Source: Leifsonia sp. Leaf336 (GTDB lineage: Bacteria > Actinomycetota > Actinomycetes > Actinomycetales > Microbacteriaceae). Taken from it: a stretch of 64,000 nt of DNA. The notes under the pieces are model-generated. The model did no database searches. It was not told the origin of the DNA and worked only from the letters and a program-made list of their open reading frames with translations. This document shows positions 57,222 to 64,000 of this stretch, piece after piece (position 1 is the first letter of the stretch; every line of letters begins with the position of its first letter). The translations under genes were made by a program, and so were the position numbers. The stretch is from contig NZ_LMOZ01000002.1 in assembly GCF_001423695.1 (NCBI RefSeq), forward strand, positions 868,504-932,503, written 5' to 3'.

Positions 57222-58012
57222 GCACTCTCGCCGTCACCACCCCGTCCCGCCGCGTCGGCGGCGCCACCGCCGCCGCGGTGTTCATCGGCCGCAGCGTGCG
57301 TCACTCGCTGCGCAACGTCGAAGCCCTCACGATGGCCATCGTCCTGCCGGTGATGCTGATGCTCCTCTTCACCTTCGTGTTCGGAGGAGCGATCGACTCC
57401 CAAGGCGACTATGTCGACTACGTGGTGCCCGGCATCATCCTGCTCTGCGCCGGCTTCGGTGCCTCCAGCACCGCGGTCGACGTCGCGGAGGACATGAGCA
57501 ACGGCATCGTCGACCGGTTCCGGACCATGCCCCTGCGGGCCGGCGGCGTCGTCACCGGTCACGTCGTGGCGAGCCTGCTGCGCAACCTCCTCGCGACCGG
57601 GGTCGTGATCGGGGTCGCCCTCGCAGTGGGCTTCCGGCCGACGGCGAATCTGCTGGAGTGGCTCGGTGCGCTCGCGATGGTCGCCCTGTTCATCCTGGCG
57701 ATCACGTGGCTGTACGCGGCGATCGGCATCGCCGCGGCCAACCCGACGGCAGCGAGTGGCTACGGCTTCGCGCTGCTGTTCGTGCCCTACCTGTCGAGCG
57801 CGTTCGTCCCCACCGACACGATGCCGAGCTGGCTCCAGTGGATCGCGCAGAACCAGCCGATCACCCCGATCATCGAGACGATCCGCGCGTTCCTGTTCGG
57901 CCGTGACCCCGGGAGCGACCTGTGGTGGGCGCTGGGCTGGTGCACGCTGATCATCGTCGGCGCTTACGTCTGGGCCGCCTGGCTCTTCCGGCGCAAGGCA
58001 GGGCGTCGCTGA
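57218..58012 (+). CDS. ABC-2 type exporter permease (DrrB-like)
   Basis: A 264-residue ABC-2 permease with six predicted transmembrane helices (about 37-58, 70-92, 118-142, 150-172, 178-198, 238-257). RFRTMPLRAGGVVTGHVVASLLRN is the typical DrrB loop, and an amphipathic MPSWLQWIAQNQPITPIIETIRAFL segment precedes the last helix. Its ATG overlaps the stop of the ATPase gene. The coupled pair and divergent TetR gene form a self-contained, inducible efflux unit. Confidence 0.92.
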   Translation: MSTLAVTTPSRRVGGATAAAVFIGRSVRHSLRNVEALTMAIVLPVMLMLLFTFVFGGAIDSQGDYVDYVVPGIILLCAGFGASSTAVDVAEDMSNGIVDRFRTMPLRAGGVVTGHVVASLLRNLLATGVVIGVALAVGFRPTANLLEWLGALAMVALFILAITWLYAAIGIAAANPTAASGYGFALLFVPYLSSAFVPTDTMPSWLQWIAQNQPITPIIETIRAFLFGRDPGSDLWWALGWCTLIIVGAYVWAAWLFRRKAGRR

Positions 58013-58054
58013 TCGGGTCCACGGCTTCGTACCGCTGACTCGTCGTCCACCGTC

Positions 58055-58084
58055 GCCGGCGCCTTCTCCGCAGAAGGCGCCGGC
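58055..58084. terminator. Bidirectional stem-loop terminator
   Basis: GCCGGCGCCTTCT (58055-58067) pairs perfectly with AGAAGGCGCCGGC (58072-58084) around the loop CCGC. It lies between the convergent permease and HAD genes, so it can end both transcripts. Confidence 0.8.
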
Positions 58085-58090
58085 GGCGGC

Positions 58091-58723
58091 TCAGCGCTCG
58101 CGCTCTGCGAACGCGTGGATCGCCGCCACCATGCCCGCAGTGTCGAAGGAGCCGTCGGCGTTGCGAGTGAAGTGATGCGCGTGCATCCCGGCCTCTCTGG
58201 CGCCTTCGACGTTCGCGAGCGAGTCGTCGAACAGGATGGCGTTCTCTGGCTCCACGCCGAAACGGCCGAGCGCGCGGGTGTAGATGCGGCGCTCGGGCTT
58301 GCGCGCACCCAGCACGGCGGAGACGAGGTCGTTGTCGCGGAGCACGTCCACGATCTCGGGCGTGAGGACCGGAAGCGAGTCCTTGAACGGGATCGGGTTG
58401 TTCGACAGCAGCGACACCGTGCCCAGACCGGCCGCCGTGTGCAGGGCGGCGATCGAGCCGTCGATCCTCGTCATGGCGGCCTTGCGGGCGTCCTGCCACT
58501 GGGCCAGTGTCAGGCGGGCGCCGGTCACCTCGGCGAACGCGTCCAGATACTCGTCGCTGGTGGCGTACTCGCCGATCTCCGCCGCCCGCTCGTGGCCGCC
58601 CGCCCACCAGGTCGAGGCCAGCCGGTACTGACTGACGCCCCCGAGCTCGGCCAGGCGGGGGAGTCGCTTGTGGAAGTCGTAGTCGTAGAGGGTCTTGTCG
58701 CAGTCGAAGAAGTAGACGTCCAT
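58091..58723 (-). CDS. HAD-superfamily phosphatase/hydrolase
   Basis: A 210-residue haloacid-dehalogenase-fold hydrolase. The DxDxT motif is FFDCDKTLYDYDF (D7, D9), motif II is SLLSNNP (about 104-110), and motif III-IV are GARKPERRIYTRAL and AILFDDSLANVEGAREAGM. The cap is a C1 helical type. Related actinobacterial proteins are sugar phosphatases of the phosphoglycolate or epoxide-hydrolase N-terminal type; the substrate is unknown. It is convergent with the exporter and divergent from sua5. Confidence 0.87.
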   Translation of the reverse strand: MDVYFFDCDKTLYDYDFHKRLPRLAELGGVSQYRLASTWWAGGHERAAEIGEYATSDEYLDAFAEVTGARLTLAQWQDARKAAMTRIDGSIAALHTAAGLGTVSLLSNNPIPFKDSLPVLTPEIVDVLRDNDLVSAVLGARKPERRIYTRALGRFGVEPENAILFDDSLANVEGAREAGMHAHHFTRNADGSFDTAGMVAAIHAFAERER

Positions 58724-58802
58724 CGTGACCAGTATCGTCCCGCACGGTCACCCGCGCGGTCGCAGAGAACCTTGCAGTCCCTCAACTATCATGGGTGCCG
58801 TC

Positions 58803-59591
58803 ATGGCTCCCATCTACGACTGCTCCGTCGATTCCGAACTGCTCACCGGCATGCGCCTCGCCCGCGGGGCGATCGGCCGCGGCGAGCTGGTCGTCATCCC
58901 CACCGACACCGTCTACGGCGTCGCCGCCGACGCGTTCAGCCCCGCTGCGGTGCAGCGGCTCCTCGACGCCAAGGGGCGGGGCCGGCAGTCGCCGCCTCCC
59001 GTTCTAGTGCCTGGCATCCCCACGCTGGCCGCCCTCGCCGAGCACGTGCCGGCCGAAGTGGAGGCCCTCGTCGCCGAATTCTGGCCCGGCGGCCTGACCA
59101 TCGTCCTGCCGGCAGCGCCCTCACTGGTCTGGGACCTCGGTGAGACCCGCGGAACCGTCGCGCTCCGCATGCCACAGGATCGCATCGCGCTCGAGATCCT
59201 GTCCGAGACGGGCCCGCTCGCCGTGTCCTCCGCCAATCTGACCGGGCGCCCTGCCGCACGCACGGCGGCCGAAGCGGAGGCCATGCTCGGTGACTCCGTC
59301 TCCGTCTACCTCGACGGGGGAGAGGCGGGGACCGCCTACGAACGCGTCGACGGCAGGGACTCCTCGTCCACGATCGTCGATGCGACAGCGCTCGCCTCCG
59401 GTGCGGGCAAGCTGCGCATCCTCCGTCACGGTGTGATCACCGCGGAGCAGTTGCGCGCTGTCGTCGGCGACGCGCTCGCGGACGAGTCGACCGACTCCAC
59501 CGAGTCGACCGACTCCACCAAGACGACCGACGTCATCGGCACGACCGACACCGCCGAGCGCGCAGGCGTCGACGCTCCCGCGGACACCTGA
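58803..59591 (+). CDS. tsaC: L-threonylcarbamoyladenylate synthase (Sua5/TsaC)
   Basis: A 262-residue Sua5/YciO-family enzyme that makes the threonylcarbamoyl-AMP used for t6A37 in tRNAs. N-terminal VIPTDTVYGVAADAF, KGRGRQSPPPVLVPG, FWPGGLTIVLP, VALRMPQD and AVSSANLTGRPAART are the conserved blocks. It has no Sua5 C-terminal domain but a tail with two ESTDST repeats (59484-59519). The ATG at 58803 (MAPIYDC) was chosen; an in-frame ATG at 58791 is also possible and there is no ribosome site. It is coupled to wecA with four bases between. Confidence 0.93.
   Translation: MAPIYDCSVDSELLTGMRLARGAIGRGELVVIPTDTVYGVAADAFSPAAVQRLLDAKGRGRQSPPPVLVPGIPTLAALAEHVPAEVEALVAEFWPGGLTIVLPAAPSLVWDLGETRGTVALRMPQDRIALEILSETGPLAVSSANLTGRPAARTAAEAEAMLGDSVSVYLDGGEAGTAYERVDGRDSSSTIVDATALASGAGKLRILRHGVITAEQLRAVVGDALADESTDSTESTDSTKTTDVIGTTDTAERAGVDAPADT
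59484..59519 (+). repeat. Two tandem 18-bp repeats in the tsaC tail
   Basis: GAGTCGACCGACTCCACC occurs twice in tandem and encodes ESTDST-ESTDST in the acidic, probably disordered C-terminal tail. It lies beyond the conserved domain. Confidence 0.9.
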
Positions 59592-59595
59592 GCCC

Positions 59596-60855
59596 GTGAC
59601 CCTCTTCCTCGCACTCGCGCTCATCTCGGCCGTGATCACGTTCGGGATGTCGCTGGTGGTCTACCGCCTCGCGATGCGGTTCAAGCTGTATCCGAAGATC
59701 CGCGAACGTGATGTCCACACCCGGCCGACCCCGCGGCTCGGCGGCGTCGCGATGTTCCTCGGCATCCTCGTCGCGTTCGGGGTGTCCTGGCTGCTGTCGA
59801 GCCAATTCGGCGTGCTGTCGCTGATCTTCTCCGACGCGGGACCGATCGTCGCGATCCTCGGCGCCTCACTCCTCATCGTCGTGCTCGGAGTGGCCGACGA
59901 CCTCTGGGACCTCGACTGGATGACGAAACTCGCAGGCCAGTTCGTGGCTGCGGGTCTCGTCGCCTGGCTCGGGGTGCAGATCTATTCGCTCCCGATCGGC
60001 GGTCTCACCGTCGGCTCCCCGGTGATGAGCATCGTCATCACGCTGTTCGCGATCGTGCTGGTGATGAACGCGATCAACTTCATCGACGGTCTGGACGGGC
60101 TCGTCGCCGGCGTCGCGCTCATCGCCAACGGCACCTTCCTCGTCTACACCTACCTCCTGCAGCGCGAGATCAGCCCGCAGAACTACTTCAGTCTCGCCGG
60201 CGTCATCGCGGCGATCCTGGTCGGTGCATGCGCCGGCTTCCTGCCGCTCAATTGGCATCCGGCGAAGATGTTCATGGGCGACGCCGGCGCGCTCCTGATC
60301 GGCCTGCTCATGGCGACCTCCGCGATCTCCGTCACCGGCACCATCAACCCGGAGGCGCTGCAGACGCTCGGCAAGTCGTCGCTGGTGCCGGCGTTCATCC
60401 CCGTCACCATCCCGTTCGCCGTGCTCGTTATCCCCCTGCTCGACTTCGGTCTCGCCGTCATCCGTCGACTGCGAGCGGGCAAGTCGCCGTTCAGCGCCGA
60501 CCGCAAGCACCTGCACCACCGTCTGCTCGACATGGGACACACGCATCTGCACGCCGTGCTGATCTTCTACGCCTGGACAGCGGTGCTCTCGATCGGCTGC
60601 CTGCTGTTCTTCTTCGACCCCTACTGGATGGCCATCGTCTTCGTCGCGATCGGCCTGGTGATCTGCACCGCCATCACCCTGGCTCCGCTCAGCCGCCGAA
60701 AAGCCAACGAGGCCGCCGCCGAACTCGCCCCCGCCGGGAGCAGGGAGGCCGAGGAGACGGCCCGCTACGACCAGCTCGACGTCGCAAGCGAGGGCGTCCG
60801 CGTCCCGGCCGCACGAACGACTTCCACCGACACCCCGACCGAGGAGACCCGATGA
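59596..60855 (+). CDS. wecA: Undecaprenyl-phosphate sugar-1-phosphate transferase (WecA/Rfe-like)
   Basis: A 419-residue polytopic enzyme of the MraY/WecA superfamily with about eleven membrane segments. It joins a sugar-1-phosphate (usually GlcNAc-1-P) to undecaprenyl phosphate, the first step of a cell-wall polymer. VADDLWDLDWMTK (Mg2+-binding DD), NFIDGLDGLVAGVA, KMFMGDAGALLIG and the HLHHRLLD loop (polyprenyl/uridine binding) are all seen. The polar C-terminal tail after about 370 is disordered. GTG 59596 lies four bases after tsaC; its stop overlaps the atpI-like ATG. This tsaC-wecA-atpI linkage is conserved in Actinobacteria. Confidence 0.94.
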   Translation: MTLFLALALISAVITFGMSLVVYRLAMRFKLYPKIRERDVHTRPTPRLGGVAMFLGILVAFGVSWLLSSQFGVLSLIFSDAGPIVAILGASLLIVVLGVADDLWDLDWMTKLAGQFVAAGLVAWLGVQIYSLPIGGLTVGSPVMSIVITLFAIVLVMNAINFIDGLDGLVAGVALIANGTFLVYTYLLQREISPQNYFSLAGVIAAILVGACAGFLPLNWHPAKMFMGDAGALLIGLLMATSAISVTGTINPEALQTLGKSSLVPAFIPVTIPFAVLVIPLLDFGLAVIRRLRAGKSPFSADRKHLHHRLLDMGHTHLHAVLIFYAWTAVLSIGCLLFFFDPYWMAIVFVAIGLVICTAITLAPLSRRKANEAAAELAPAGSREAEETARYDQLDVASEGVRVPAARTTSTDTPTEETR

Positions 60856-61361
60856 CCGACCACCAGGACGGGACGCCCGCCCCGCGGCCGGACCAGCCCG
60901 CGCAGCGCCCGACGCCCCAGCAGCCCACCTCGACCCCCGTCCTGAAGGACGCGCTCAAATACGGGGTGATCCTTGCCGGTGCCATCGCCGTCGTCGGGAT
61001 GGTTCTCGGCGGGATCTTCGCCGGCTGGATCGGAGTGACGAGCGCGCTCATCGGCACGCTCATCGCCGCGGTGTTCCTCGGGATCACCGCGCTCAGCATC
61101 CTGATCGCCAATCGCTTCATCGGATCCGACCTCTATGTCGGCATCTTCTTTGGAATCGTCCTCGGCGGCTGGATCCTCAAGTTCGTCCTGTTCATCGTGC
61201 TCGCGATCGTGCTGCGCGACCAGCCGTGGATCAATCCCGTCGTGCTCTTCCTGAGCCTCATCGCTGGCGTGATCGGGTCGCTCGTTGTGGACATGATCGT
61301 CGTCTTCCGGTCCCGCATCCCGTATGTCAGCGACGTGACGTTGCCGGGCGAGAAGCGTTGA
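60852..61361 (+). CDS. AtpI-like membrane protein
   Basis: A 169-residue membrane protein with a Pro/Gln-rich cytoplasmic N-terminus (about 1-30) and four transmembrane helices (about 36-58, 62-83, 100-120, 128-150). Its place between wecA and atpB and its size fit the AtpI/subunit-I-like gene that accompanies the ATP synthase operon. AtpI proteins help assemble the c-ring or supply magnesium in other bacteria. The ATG overlaps the wecA stop (ATGA). The palindrome at 61389 and the atpB promoter region follow. Confidence 0.8.
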   Translation: MTDHQDGTPAPRPDQPAQRPTPQQPTSTPVLKDALKYGVILAGAIAVVGMVLGGIFAGWIGVTSALIGTLIAAVFLGITALSILIANRFIGSDLYVGIFFGIVLGGWILKFVLFIVLAIVLRDQPWINPVVLFLSLIAGVIGSLVVDMIVVFRSRIPYVSDVTLPGEKR

Positions 61362-61388
61362 GCCGTATCCGATTCGTTACCGGTTGAA

Positions 61389-61403
61389 AACTCTTGTAGA
61401 GTT
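61389..61403. promoter_or_regulatory. Perfect palindrome upstream of atpB
   Basis: AACTCTTGTAGAGTT has six-base arms around TGT and lies about 130 bases before the atpB start. TAGAGT within it could be a -10 element for the atp operon, or the palindrome could bind a regulator. Confidence 0.45.
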
Positions 61404-61532
61404 GTCAGTGATTCCCCACCCGTACGCGCCCGAAGCAACACCGGCGCGCGAGCGCGGGTGTCCACCGTTCGTCGTCGCGAGAGCTTTCAGCTCGACGCCC
61501 CGAAACAGGAGATAGCGCTGTTAGCTAACGCT

Positions 61533-62330
61533 GTGAACCTGCTGGTCCAGGCCGCAAGCTCCGATGATGGAAGCTTCCACGGCCCGTCGATCAATGAGTT
61601 CTTCCCACCGGCCATTTTTTCCATCGGTGGCTTCGAGGTCAACCGGATCATGCTGGTCCGTTTCATCGCCGTCGTCGCGCTCCTTCTGGTGTTCTGGCTC
61701 GGCACACGCCGCATGCGTGTCGTTCCCGGTCGCTTCCAGTCGCTCGTCGAGATGGGCCTGGACCTGGTCCGGGTGAACATCGCGGAGGACCTTCTGGGCC
61801 GCAAGGACGGCCGGCGGTTCCTCCCGATCCTCACCACGATCTTCTTCATGGTGCTGTTCATGAACCTGACGGGTGTCATCCCGTTCCTGAACATCGCGGG
61901 CACCTCCGTCATCGGTGTGCCGCTCGTGCTCGCAGCGGTCTCGTACATCACCTTCATCTACGCCGGCGTCAAGAAGAGCCCAGGGGGCTTCTTCAAGAAC
62001 GCGCTGTTCCCGGCCGGCGTGCCGAAGGCCATCTACATCATCGTGACGCCGATCGAGTTCATCTCGACCTTCATTCTGCGGCCGATCACCCTGACGCTCC
62101 GACTCATGATGAACATGATCGTCGGGCACATGCTGCTGGTGCTCTTCTTCAGTGCGTCCGTGTTCTTCACGTTCGCACTCGGCCAGGGCTGGATCGTCCT
62201 CGGCATCGGAGCGCTCGGGTTCGGCTTCATCTTCACTCTCTTCGAGATCCTGGTGGCCGTCCTCCAGGCCTACGTCTTCGCGCTGCTCACGGCTGTCTAC
62301 ATCCAGCTCGCAGTCGCCGAGGAGCACTAA
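61533..62330 (+). CDS. atpB: ATP synthase F0 subunit a
   Basis: A ~265-residue membrane subunit a of the F0 proton channel. Its six or so membrane helices include the conserved arginine in RPITLTLRLMMNMIVGHMLL, which faces the c-ring carboxylate, and FEILVAVLQAYVFALLTAVYIQLA at the C-terminus. The start is uncertain: GTG 61533 (MNLLVQAASSDD) gives the expected length but AGGAGA is 20 bases away, whereas CTG 61518 lies five bases from AGGAGA. An in-frame GTG at 61458 is less likely. It leads the atp operon. Confidence 0.93.
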   Translation: MNLLVQAASSDDGSFHGPSINEFFPPAIFSIGGFEVNRIMLVRFIAVVALLLVFWLGTRRMRVVPGRFQSLVEMGLDLVRVNIAEDLLGRKDGRRFLPILTTIFFMVLFMNLTGVIPFLNIAGTSVIGVPLVLAAVSYITFIYAGVKKSPGGFFKNALFPAGVPKAIYIIVTPIEFISTFILRPITLTLRLMMNMIVGHMLLVLFFSASVFFTFALGQGWIVLGIGALGFGFIFTLFEILVAVLQAYVFALLTAVYIQLAVAEEH

Positions 62331-62603
<273 letters not shown>

Positions 62604-62634
62604 TCCTCCTCATCTCTCTCAATAAGGAGGAACG

Positions 62635-63201
62635 ATGATCAACGGTGTGATCCGCGCCGCTACGGAGGGCGAGACGATCAATCCGCTCATCCCGCAGTGG
62701 TATGACATCGTCGGGTCGCTGATCTGCTTCGTCGTCATCCTGATCTTCTTCTGGATCTACGCGCTGCCGCGCATGCAGAAGCTCCTGGATCAGCGTGCCG
62801 AGGCGATCGAAGGCAACATCGCGAAGGCCGACGAAGCTCAGCACAAGGCCGAGGCGCTGCTCGAGGAGTACACCGCCCAGCTCGCCGACGCGCGGGCCGA
62901 GGCGGCCAAGATCCGCGAGACCGCACGTACCGACGGTCAGCAGATCGTCGCAGAGGCCAAGGACAACGCAGCGGCCGAGGCTGCCCGCGTGACCGCCACC
63001 GCCCAGGCCCAGATCGAGGCAGAGCGCAAGTCCGCTCTCGTCTCGCTGCGTGGCGAAGTGGGCTCGCTCGCGATCGACCTCGCCTCCGGCGTCGTCGGCG
63101 AGGTGCTCACGGACGACAAGAAGGCTCAGGCGATCGTCGACCGGTTCCTGGCCGACCTCGAGTCCAGCGAGAAGGCCGAGAAGGCAGGGTCGAGCAACTG
63201 A
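62635..63201 (+). CDS. atpF: ATP synthase F0 subunit b
   Basis: A 188-residue peripheral stalk subunit: one membrane helix (about 24-44) followed by a long Ala/Glu/Lys/Gln-rich helical stalk (LDQRAEAIEGNIAKADEAQHKAEALLEEYTAQLADARAEAAKIRETART) that dimerises and links F0 to F1. ATG 62635 has a strong AATAAGGAGGAACG site. Its TGA overlaps the atpH ATG (TGATG). Confidence 0.96.
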   Translation: MINGVIRAATEGETINPLIPQWYDIVGSLICFVVILIFFWIYALPRMQKLLDQRAEAIEGNIAKADEAQHKAEALLEEYTAQLADARAEAAKIRETARTDGQQIVAEAKDNAAAEAARVTATAQAQIEAERKSALVSLRGEVGSLAIDLASGVVGEVLTDDKKAQAIVDRFLADLESSEKAEKAGSSN

Positions 63202-63992
63202 TGGGAAGCGCCTCCAGAGAAGCACTGGCCCGATCCGTCTCGGCTCTCGCCGGGCTCGGGTCCAAGGCCGATCTGGCGACGGCTGAAGACCTGTTCGCCG
63301 CAGGACGAGTCGTCGCCGACTCCGCCCAGCTCCGTTCGGTCCTCGGTGACCCTTCGGCTTCGGCGGAGGGCAAGACCGCGCTCGTCGAGCGCGTCTTCGC
63401 CTCGCTCTCCGCTCCCGCGGTTCAGCTGCTGACAGTCGTGGCGGGCGAGCGCTGGTCGAACCAGAACGACCTCCTCGGCGCGATCGAAGAGCTCGGAATC
63501 CGAGCGATCGCCGCGTCGTCGCCTCGCAACGTGGACATCCCGGGCGAGCTCTTCGCGTTCGGAGGCGCCGTGACCTCCGATGCCGGGCTCGAGCTCGCGC
63601 TCCGCAGCAAGCTGGCGGCGCCGGAGGCCAAGGCACAGCTGGCGGAGCGCCTGCTCGCAGGCAAGGCCTCCAAGCAGACCGTCGCGATCGTGCGTCAGCT
63701 GGTCCTCCAGCCGCGCGGACGCAGCGTCCGCGAATCGCTGCGCGAGGCCGCACGCATCGTCGCCGCGCAGTACGACCAGAAGATCGCGACCGTCGTGACG
63801 GCGATGCCGCTCCCGGCCGAGCAGGCCGAGCGCCTCCGTGCGAGTCTCGCCGCGAAGTACGGCGATCTCAAGCTCAACGAGGTGGTCGATCCGTCGATCC
63901 TCGGCGGCATGCGGGTGCAGATCGGCGACGACGTCATCGACGGAAGCGTCTCGTCGCGCCTCACCGAACTTAGACTTCAGCTGGCGGGCTGA
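63201..63992 (+). CDS. atpH: ATP synthase F1 subunit delta
   Basis: A 263-residue delta subunit that joins the peripheral stalk to the alpha-beta head. The N-terminal helical domain is followed by KVATVVTAMPLPAEQAERLRASLAAKYG-like text and the C-terminal ends in GGMRVQIGDDVIDGSVSSRLTELRLQLAG, the OSCP/delta signature. At 263 residues it is the longer actinobacterial form. atpA should follow beyond the window edge at 64000. Confidence 0.96.
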   Translation: MGSASREALARSVSALAGLGSKADLATAEDLFAAGRVVADSAQLRSVLGDPSASAEGKTALVERVFASLSAPAVQLLTVVAGERWSNQNDLLGAIEELGIRAIAASSPRNVDIPGELFAFGGAVTSDAGLELALRSKLAAPEAKAQLAERLLAGKASKQTVAIVRQLVLQPRGRSVRESLREAARIVAAQYDQKIATVVTAMPLPAEQAERLRASLAAKYGDLKLNEVVDPSILGGMRVQIGDDVIDGSVSSRLTELRLQLAG

Positions 63993-64000
63993 CCGCCCCA

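Overview
The window is a compact, high-GC actinobacterial chromosome segment. Its gene content and order (argS-lysA-hom-thrC-thrB-rho-prfA...prmC...sua5-wecA-atpI-atpBEFH) together with many small Microbacteriaceae-type proteins point to a Leifsonia-like member of the Microbacteriaceae; this assignment is an inference from gene content, not from a marker-gene comparison. Coding density is very high: no gap between genes exceeds about 260 bases, genes are often coupled by ATGA or TGATG overlaps, and many genes without a Shine-Dalgarno sequence have a -10-like hexamer 6-9 bases before the start codon, which suggests leaderless mRNAs.

Left third (1-20 kb): mostly single genes or short operons for housekeeping and accessory metabolism: a 3-methyladenine-glycosylase-like protein, an HD-domain protein, a zinc alcohol dehydrogenase coupled to a Nudix hydrolase, an isochorismatase-like hydrolase, a seven-repeat propeller protein, a GlxA-type regulator, a stand-alone GAPDH, a metallo-beta-lactamase-fold protein, a lipase-maturation-factor-like membrane protein and an endonuclease/exonuclease/phosphatase protein. 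A Prim-PolC-like primase-polymerase and a LigC-like ATP-dependent ligase lie tail to tail and probably form a DNA repair pair. Next to them is a siderophore-interacting-domain gene behind a near-consensus DtxR/IdeR iron box. A coupled three-gene operon follows (flavin disulfide reductase, small HExxH protein, short-chain dehydrogenase), then a crotonase, an arginase-fold protein and a TPM-domain protein.

Middle (20-40 kb): a glutamine-amidotransferase-like hydrolase, then a minus-strand sugar operon reading ROK regulator, binding lipoprotein, two permeases, GH4 glycosidase, BadF-type sugar kinase and PCMT. Further on are an epimerase, an MscS channel, an AbiEi/DUF559-like protein, msrB-msrA, an animal-type haem peroxidase, the rRNA methylase RlmC, and a complete fructose PTS operon (DeoR-type regulator, 1-phosphofructokinase, EIIABC, HPr) ending in a strong terminator next to tRNA-Arg(CCG).

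Right third (40-64 kb): the conserved actinobacterial aspartate-family / termination / ATP synthase chain. Compared with the order known from Mycobacterium, rpmE is absent between rho and prfA. Two accessory blocks interrupt the chain: an atypically low-GC membrane/coiled-coil gene plus cysE-cysK between prfA and prmC, and a TetR-type regulator with a DrrAB-type ABC exporter and a HAD phosphatase between prmC and sua5. The window ends just after atpH. Mobile elements, integrases and CRISPR arrays were not seen. The most interesting non-coding signals are a family of intergenic palindromes placed just after stop codons, the fru and ROK operator candidates, the iron box, and a 21-codon reading frame with a hairpin in the rho leader.
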